Shown: piece after piece, positions 59,568-64,000 of the stretch
How the letters are laid out: every line of letters starts with the position of its first letter
How positions within the stretch are numbered: position 1 is the stretch's first letter
Notes under the pieces: model-generated
The model's database searches: none
Told to the model about the DNA's origin: nothing
The model's input: the letters and a program-made list of their open reading frames with translations, nothing else
Translations under genes and position numbers: made by a program
Source: DASPMP01 sp035758925
Lineage (GTDB): Bacteria > Gemmatimonadota > Gemmatimonadetes > Gemmatimonadales > Gemmatimonadaceae
Reading direction: 5' to 3'
Length of the DNA stretch: 64,000 nt
Assembly (NCBI GenBank): GCA_035758925.1
Contig: DASTVV010000001.1
Coordinates: 7,252-71,251, forward strand

Positions 59568-61023
59568 CGAGGGCCTCTGCCGCGGGCAGGGCGAGCTCCT
59601 TCTGCACCATGCGGACACCGATCCGGTCCAGCAGCGCTTGCGGCGGGTTGCCGCCGATGCGCACGACAACGTCGTCCACGGGCAGGATGCGTGATTCCCC
59701 GGCGACGTCGAGCACCACGACGTCGTCGCGGATCTCGCGCACGACACTGCGCAGCACGATTGTCAGGCGCCCCGCGGCCTGAGCCGCCTTCAACTTCTCG
59801 AGGTTGCGCGGCTTCACGCGGTCGAACGACTCGGCGCGGTAGCTCATGGTGACCGTGGTGCCCTGCTGGTTCGCGAGCCCGACCGCGGACTCCGCGGCGC
59901 TGTCGCCGCCGCCCACCACCAGCACGCGCCGCCCCGCGAAGTCGGACATCTCCGCGATGTCGTACACGACGCGGGCGCTGTCTTCGCCGGGGACGCCCAG
60001 CCGCCGCGGCGTACCGCGCCGACCCAGCGCGAGCACCACGCAGCGCGCGCGGTATTCGACGCCGTCGGAGGCGCGCACGACGAATGTGTCGTCACGCCCG
60101 GCGCCCCCGCCAACCGCCACACGCTCGACGGATTCCACCCTCCGTCCCGTCTCGATGCGGAGGCCGGAGCGCTGCACGGCCGATTCCCACACCTGCAACA
60201 GCGCTTCCTTCGACGCATCGGCGATCCACAAATCCCCATACAGCGGGATCGTGACCGGCTCGGCGAGCAGTAACTTGTGCCTCGGGTATTTCCGCACGCT
60301 GTCGGCGATGGTGCCCTGCTCGAGCACGACGTAGCGCAGTCCGGCGCGCACGGCCTGGAGGCCGGCGCTCAGGCCCGCGGGGCCGCTGCCGATGATGGCG
60401 ACGTCGGCGATGTCTCCGGACGGAGCGGCCCGGGTGGGGCGCGTCGCATGCACGTGCTCGATCGCGATCCGGCCCTCGTTGATGGCATTCTTGATCAGAC
60501 CGCGACCGCCCAACTCTCCGACGATGTAGAGACCTGGCACGTTCGTCTGGAAGTGCGCGTCCAGCGCCGGCACCACCACGCGGTTCACCGCCGCGCCGCG
60601 CGCCATCGTGATGGCACTTACGGGACAGGCCTGGGCGCACTCGCCATGTCCCTTGCAGCGATTGCCGTCCACCACAGCCAGCTTGCCGCGCATCGCGATG
60701 GCGCCCGCCTCAGGGCACACCGACACGCAGGCGCCGCAGCCGACACAGACGTCGGACCGCACATGGGCGCGCAGCGGCGCGCCCGTATCCGTGTCCTCGG
60801 TGGCGCTAGCCGCCGGAGCGTGCAGCAGCTCGAACGCCTGCTGCGGTACTCCGCAGTTCGGGCACTGCGCCGCGCCATCCGGCACGGGCGCGCGGCAGCG
60901 CGGACACGGTCGTCGGACGCCTCCGCTCGCGGGGCCCGCAAGCCTCCGGTCGCGGCGCACGTGCCTCCAGATCGAGAGCGCGCTGAAGGCGACGAACGCC
61001 AAAGTCACAGCGAGCATGCTCAC
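59560..61023 (-). CDS. Membrane-anchored FAD/Fe-S NAD(P)H oxidoreductase
   Basis: A 487-residue protein. One membrane segment (about 3-19), a zinc ribbon (C40, C43, C54, C57), then a two-cluster ferredoxin domain: cluster 1 ligands C93, C96, C99, C103; cluster 2 ligands C123, C129, C133 with H126 where the second cysteine should be. Residues 205-480 are a thioredoxin reductase-like flavoprotein: FAD motif GSGPAGLSAG, NAD(P) motif VVGGGDSAAESA and a final GNPPQALLDRIGV segment. It probably passes electrons from NAD(P)H or ferredoxin to the membrane b-type protein and cytochromes. GTG 61023 or ATG 61017. Confidence 0.82.
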   Translation of the reverse strand: MSMLAVTLAFVAFSALSIWRHVRRDRRLAGPASGGVRRPCPRCRAPVPDGAAQCPNCGVPQQAFELLHAPAASATEDTDTGAPLRAHVRSDVCVGCGACVSVCPEAGAIAMRGKLAVVDGNRCKGHGECAQACPVSAITMARGAAVNRVVVPALDAHFQTNVPGLYIVGELGGRGLIKNAINEGRIAIEHVHATRPTRAAPSGDIADVAIIGSGPAGLSAGLQAVRAGLRYVVLEQGTIADSVRKYPRHKLLLAEPVTIPLYGDLWIADASKEALLQVWESAVQRSGLRIETGRRVESVERVAVGGGAGRDDTFVVRASDGVEYRARCVVLALGRRGTPRRLGVPGEDSARVVYDIAEMSDFAGRRVLVVGGGDSAAESAVGLANQQGTTVTMSYRAESFDRVKPRNLEKLKAAQAAGRLTIVLRSVVREIRDDVVVLDVAGESRILPVDDVVVRIGGNPPQALLDRIGVRMVQKELALPAAEALGA

Positions 61024-61030
61024 GGCTCGG

Positions 61031-61966
61031 TTACCAGAACCAGGTGGCGCCCACCGCGACGACGACGGCGATGTGAATGATGACCGCGACGAGCGCCGTC
61101 AGCGCGATGGGGCGGTGCAGGAGATGCCAGTAGCGGAACAGACGGTGCGTGCGCTGCAGCAGGCGCACCTGCTGATCGAGCGCCATCTCCCGCGTCGCGA
61201 GGTCCACCGCCTCGTTCAGGGTCCGATCGTCCAGGCGTGGACGTCCGGGAATCTGGCGCCAACGCTTCTTGAGCACGCGCGTCATGCGCCACCGCGAGAA
61301 ATCAGCGGCGACCATCATGCCGAGGGCCCGCAGGATCCCAGGTCGATCGTCCGCCCCCGTGCTCCCGTCCAGCGTGCGCTCCAATGTGGCGGGATCCAGA
61401 CCCGTGCGCGCGGCGAGCTCCGTCACCAGCGACCGGCGGTCCGCGGCGATCTCCTCGAGCGTCAGCTCGAGACCCGAGCGGCTGCGTGGGATGCGCGCGT
61501 AGAGATACCGCCCGACGATGCCGCTGGCCCACACGATCATCATAGCATCGAAGCCGAGGCCGATGATGCCCCCAAAGCGCCACGCCGCGTGAATCGCGAG
61601 GAGCAGCGGCAGCAGCAGCGCGAACGTGATGTGCACGTCGAGCCATTTACTGATCGCGCCCATCCAGGACAGCGCGCGGAATTTCTTGCGCAGCGGGTAG
61701 AGCCAGAGGAACGCGAAGATCAGCGCGGCGAGGATTCCGGCGGACTGCCCCACGTAGCCGGCCGGGCGCAGCCAGATATGCTCCGGCGAGCGCACGCGCT
61801 CGGCCATAGGCAGCAGGTAGTACGGCGCGCCGGCGATGTTTGCGGCGACCAGGAGGATCGCCGCGCCGGCGAGCATCGCTGGGCCCACGCGCGCTCGCGA
61901 GCGCGGTGACGCGACGGGACGCGCGGACGCAACGGGACGAGCGGAGACACGTGCTGCAGTGGTCAT
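61031..61966 (-). CDS. Heme-b-type integral membrane protein (cytochrome b-like)
   Basis: A 311-residue protein with about six membrane segments. Candidate heme-ligand histidines occur in pairs facing each other: VHITFALLLPLLLAIHAAWRF in one helix, WHLLHRP before the last helix, and IIHIAVVV in it, as in ferric reductase/cytochrome b561-like proteins. A charged cytoplasmic insert (155-245) separates the halves. It is first in the operon, with a 7-base gap to the oxidoreductase, and probably takes electrons across the inner membrane. ATG 61966; the SD-like AAGG lies in a hairpin. Confidence 0.72.
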   Translation of the reverse strand: MTTAARVSARPVASARPVASPRSRARVGPAMLAGAAILLVAANIAGAPYYLLPMAERVRSPEHIWLRPAGYVGQSAGILAALIFAFLWLYPLRKKFRALSWMGAISKWLDVHITFALLLPLLLAIHAAWRFGGIIGLGFDAMMIVWASGIVGRYLYARIPRSRSGLELTLEEIAADRRSLVTELAARTGLDPATLERTLDGSTGADDRPGILRALGMMVAADFSRWRMTRVLKKRWRQIPGRPRLDDRTLNEAVDLATREMALDQQVRLLQRTHRLFRYWHLLHRPIALTALVAVIIHIAVVVAVGATWFW

Positions 61967-61978
61967 GGCGTCGGGTTA

Positions 61979-62013
61979 CCTTGGGATTCCTGGATGGGGC
62001 ACCATCCCCAAGG
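61979..62013. promoter_or_regulatory. Hairpin in the leader of the electron-transfer operon
   Basis: CCTTGG/CCAAGG outer arms (61979-61984, 62008-62013) and GGATGG-GGCA-CCATCC inner arms (61992-62007) fold into a stem just upstream of the cytochrome b-like gene. It would trap the AAGG of the leader. It may control translation, or terminate transcription from the former tRNA on the right. The rest of the region to 62101 has no gene. Confidence 0.45.
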
Positions 62014-62101
62014 AAACACGCCTGGGCCGCTCGACCCGCAACGCGAATTGCTTGTCGGGGAAGACCTTACCGGACCAACGTGCTCCAGATCACTGCCGGA
62101 A

Positions 62102-62155
62102 CGGAGGGCGAGGGATTCGAACCCCCAAGTCCTTTCGGACGCCGGTTTTCAAGAC
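62102..62155 (-). other. tRNA-Ser(UGA) 3' fragment: attachment site of a mobile element
   Basis: Minus-strand sequence matches the 3' half of a class II tRNA-Ser: anticodon loop with TCTTGAAAACCGG, variable arm GTCCGAAAGGAC, T-arm GGGGG-TTCGAAT-CCCTC, acceptor strand GCCCTCC and discriminator G. The 5' half (acceptor, D-arm and anticodon 5' strand) is missing; sequence to the right of 62155 does not fold. This is the pattern left by an element integrated into a tRNA gene, so it is not a working tRNA. The full copy should lie beyond the window. Confidence 0.75.
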
Positions 62156-62328
62156 AGATGGCACGGGCGGACAGCGGTTAACACCAGGGTAGAACAGTAC
62201 ACTGGTTCAAGCACTTACGGCGTTGGACGCGTGGAGCCCTGTCCGCGTGGTGCCGCACCTACCGGACCCAAATTGGACCCAGAGCTGCGCGCAGATTTTG
62301 GCGTGATGCGGTCGGCGCGGGGTGCAGC

Positions 62329-63015
62329 ATGAAGGAAGTCGTCCAGTGCGCCAGGTGCGGCGCCAGCCTCATGCTCGGCACGAACGGCAACGGCCACGTC
62401 GTGATGTCCTGTCCGAAGTGCGGTCGGACGGAAGTGGTGCCGTCTGGCGTAGCGCCCCCTGACGACGCCCTCGCCGAGATGTGGCGAAAGCGCGACGCAC
62501 AGGCGGAGGACGGGCGGCGGCGAAAGCGCGACAAGGCGCGTCGGGACCGCGGGGCGCAGAAAGGACCAGCAAACGAAGAGCAGGGCGGCCGGCCGGCCGT
62601 GATCCCTCGGGATCCACCAGCGTCTCCACGCTGGTGCCTGCTCTCTCTCGCATCTGGGAGGGATGCGACCATGACAAAGAAACAGAAGCTCACCCTCAGC
62701 GCCGACCAGCGTGCTCTGATGGGCGCCGCACTGCTGAACATGGTGCGCGAGACTGAGAGTGCCTACGCCGAGTTCGGTGACATGACGCCAGAGGAGTGGC
62801 AGGCCATGAAGCGGCGGGCACGTCGCACAGGCCGTGGACCGAGTGACGTGAGCGATGAGGAGCTGCTCGCGAAGTTCCACGACTACGGCGCGTGGAGCCC
62901 CGGCGGCAGAAAGCTGAAGAAGCGCGAGAGGTACGAGCGAATCGCTCGGCTGTTCCTCATGCACTGGACGACGGTGCGTGATCGCCTCATCAAACTCCAG
63001 AGGCAGCCAGCCTGA
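62329..63015 (+). CDS. Zinc-ribbon protein of the mobile element, hypothetical
   Basis: A 228-residue open frame. Residues 5-40 carry a CxxC zinc ribbon (CARC and CPKC). A very basic middle (RRRKRDKARRDRG) and an odd Pro/Trp-rich stretch follow, then a conserved-looking helical part beginning MTKKQKLTLSADQRALMGAAL. A strong CACCAGCG/CGCTGGTG hairpin (62615-62636) and GGGAGG precede this internal ATG at 62671, so there may be two start points or two genes fused in frame. No function recognised. The gap before it (from 62155) is otherwise empty. Confidence 0.45.
   Translation: MKEVVQCARCGASLMLGTNGNGHVVMSCPKCGRTEVVPSGVAPPDDALAEMWRKRDAQAEDGRRRKRDKARRDRGAQKGPANEEQGGRPAVIPRDPPASPRWCLLSLASGRDATMTKKQKLTLSADQRALMGAALLNMVRETESAYAEFGDMTPEEWQAMKRRARRTGRGPSDVSDEELLAKFHDYGAWSPGGRKLKKRERYERIARLFLMHWTTVRDRLIKLQRQPA
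62615..62636 (+). promoter_or_regulatory. Perfect hairpin before internal ATG 62671
   Basis: CACCAGCG (62615-62622) and CGCTGGTG (62629-62636) form an 8-bp stem with loop TCTCCA, followed by CCTGCTCTCTCTC. It could be a regulatory hairpin or attenuator for the downstream coding part. Confidence 0.45.
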
Positions 63016-63182
63016 AAGAAAATTGTAGCATGAGTGACTTCTACTACTTCGCGCGGTTTATCCTGCCCATCAGGCATCGGTCGTAGCTCTGCGATGCGGT
63101 GATTCGTGCTCGACTCGTCGAAGCAACGACACCCTGACCAGCAAGCGCGGCCTCGAAGCAAGGACGAAAGGAGCAACGGCAC

Positions 63183-63623
63183 GTGCGCGTTGCTCTTGTA
63201 CTCGAGGTGTGCCCAGTGGATTCAGCCGCGAAGGATCAGGTTGCCGCATGGCTCAAGGGATTCCGTTGGGACTTCTGGGTGACGCCGACGTTCCGCTATC
63301 CGAAGACGCAAGGCCAAGCGGTGGCCGCGGTCCGTCAGTGGTTGGCGACGAAGGAGCCGAACGTCTACGCGGTCGTGGCGTACGAGCGCGGTGAGCGCAC
63401 TGATCGGCTCCACGTCCACGCCGTGATCGGTGGCATCGGACGGCATCCGGTCGAGTTCGAGGACATCAGGCGTTCGTGGCGACGGGGCATGATCGACGTG
63501 GATCCATACGACCCGAAGCTCGGCTGCATTCGCTACATGCTGGACTTCGCGGATGATCCAGAAGGCTTGGAGTTCATTGGAAGTCCGGTGCCGTATCGAC
63601 CAAGGCGGCGAGGAGGGAAGTGA
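63183..63623 (+). CDS. HUH endonuclease-like replication protein, small
   Basis: A 146-residue protein of rolling-circle Rep type. Motif 1-like FWVTPTFRYP (31-40), motif 2 RLHVHAVIGG with H77-V-H79 as the HUH pair, and a motif 3-like GCIRYMLDFADD where Y118 would be the nicking tyrosine; the expected lysine three or four residues later is missing. GTG 63183 has AAAGGAG nine bases upstream. It is compact and probably a phage, plasmid or integrative-element replication or mobilisation protein. Its presence next to the att fragment supports a mobile origin. The 167-base gap before it shows no firm feature. Confidence 0.6.
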   Translation: MRVALVLEVCPVDSAAKDQVAAWLKGFRWDFWVTPTFRYPKTQGQAVAAVRQWLATKEPNVYAVVAYERGERTDRLHVHAVIGGIGRHPVEFEDIRRSWRRGMIDVDPYDPKLGCIRYMLDFADDPEGLEFIGSPVPYRPRRRGGK

Positions 63624-63641
63624 TGATGAGCAGACGAGAAC

Positions 63642-64000
63642 ATGAGCAGCGGTCATGCTAAGCGGAGATGCACGGCGCGGGCTCGCAGTGGAGCACGCTG
63701 CGGCATGGCTGCGCTCAGGGGCTCTCGGCTCTGCTACAACCACAGCCCCGGCACGGCGCGGAAGCGCATCGCCAGTCGCAGGAACGGCGGACGCAGGACG
63801 CGAGTGCCCAATGCGCGAACGCCCCTGTCGGTCGCCACGATCGCGGAGTTGCAACAGCACATCGGTCAGGCGCTGGCGGATGCGCGGATGCACGGCAACA
63901 GCTTGCAACGGTCCATGGTGGTCGCGCGGCTGGTGCTAGCCGCCGTGAAGCTCATCGAGGTCGGCGAAGTCGAGCAGCGCTTCGTCCAGATCGAAGACAG
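63642..64000 (+). CDS. HGG-like (Cys-x-Ala/RC, CYxH) phage-type protein, partial at window end
   Basis: An open frame of 119 codons from ATG 63642 with no stop before the window edge. It starts MSSGHAKRRCTARARSGARC, continues with GSRLCYNHSPGTARKR and an RNGGRRTR segment, then a helical part (AELQQHIGQALADA). Two Cys pairs and a CYxH are arranged as in small HGGxTP-type zinc-binding proteins that often stand next to phage terminase genes. It lies 18 bases after the HUH gene, same strand, likely one operon. Confidence 0.6.
   Translation, partial: MSSGHAKRRCTARARSGARCGMAALRGSRLCYNHSPGTARKRIASRRNGGRRTRVPNARTPLSVATIAELQQHIGQALADARMHGNSLQRSMVVARLVLAAVKLIEVGEVEQRFVQIED

Noticed and set aside
62102..62200. 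Functional tRNA-Ser(UGA)
   Set aside because: Only the 3' half is present; acceptor 5' strand, D-arm and 5' anticodon strand cannot be found to the right, so it cannot fold as a tRNA.
63655..63939. A 94-codon frame starting MLSGDARRGL
   Set aside because: It is a shifted frame of the Cys-rich HGG-like protein that starts at 63642, which has the recognisable Cys/His pattern.

Overview
The window is GC-rich bacterial chromosome, about 64 to 66% GC by eye. Gene content points to Gemmatimonadota (Gemmatimonas/Gemmatirosa type): a secreted HExxH metallopeptidase fused to a TolB-like propeller and an Omp85-like barrel, DUF4159/DUF4175 genes, many SPOR and lipoproteins, frequent GTG/TTG (and probably CTG) starts, and an outer membrane (lolA, beta-barrels). 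The phylum call is inference from architecture; no 16S gene is present.

Layout. 1-5.8 kb: edge of a GlsB/YeaQ gene, DinB protein, small membrane protein, GAF-HD-GYP phosphodiesterase, CsgG-like lipoprotein-type protein, metallo-beta-lactamase hydrolase, Crp/Fnr regulator. 5.9-10.5 kb (+): rpmE-prfA-prmC-ylbF-tmk-ctp. 10.5-25.6 kb (-): lolA, aroF, an RNase Z-like hydrolase, then an operon rsfS > peptidase/propeller/barrel fusion > propeller lipoprotein with SPOR > degenerate ParA-like SPOR protein > smc, and the ribosomal group rpsF-rpsR-DUF2232-rplI. 25.8-34 kb: ychF, pth, rplY, prs, tRNA-Gln, ispE, a lipid flippase-like protein, a degenerate Hpt protein, pdxJ. 34-44.3 kb (+, except mce): lipoprotein, methylmalonyl-CoA epimerase, trxA, a DUF4388-like protein, rsmI, and the overlapping DUF4159-DUF4175-TPR-AsnB-like operon. 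44.4-52.3 kb: a JAB-domain/DinG helicase fusion, FAH hydrolase, DapL-like aminotransferase, TonB-like protein, an unusual LexA, gltX, tRNA-Ser(GCU). 52.4-54.8 kb: lipoprotein, a 21-residue cysteine-rich microprotein unit, and an ArsR-SRPBCC-DUF1801 operon.

54.8-62 kb (-) is the most striking segment: a tightly overlapping five-gene operon encoding a b-type membrane protein, an FAD/Fe-S oxidoreductase, a 23-heme and a 13-heme c-type cytochrome, and an outer-membrane beta-barrel. It reads as a complete electron conduit from a cytoplasmic reductant to the cell surface. From 62.1 kb a mobile element begins: a 3' fragment of tRNA-Ser(UGA) marks an attachment site, followed by small zinc-ribbon, HUH-type replication and HGG-like proteins that run off the window.

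Across the window, at least nine intergenic regions hold long imperfect hairpins whose arms are built of short degenerate tandem units (GGGAATGG, GGGTTGAC, GGTGTGGG, GACGCATG types). Most sit at transcription-unit ends, but one encodes a signal peptide and one lies directly before tmk.
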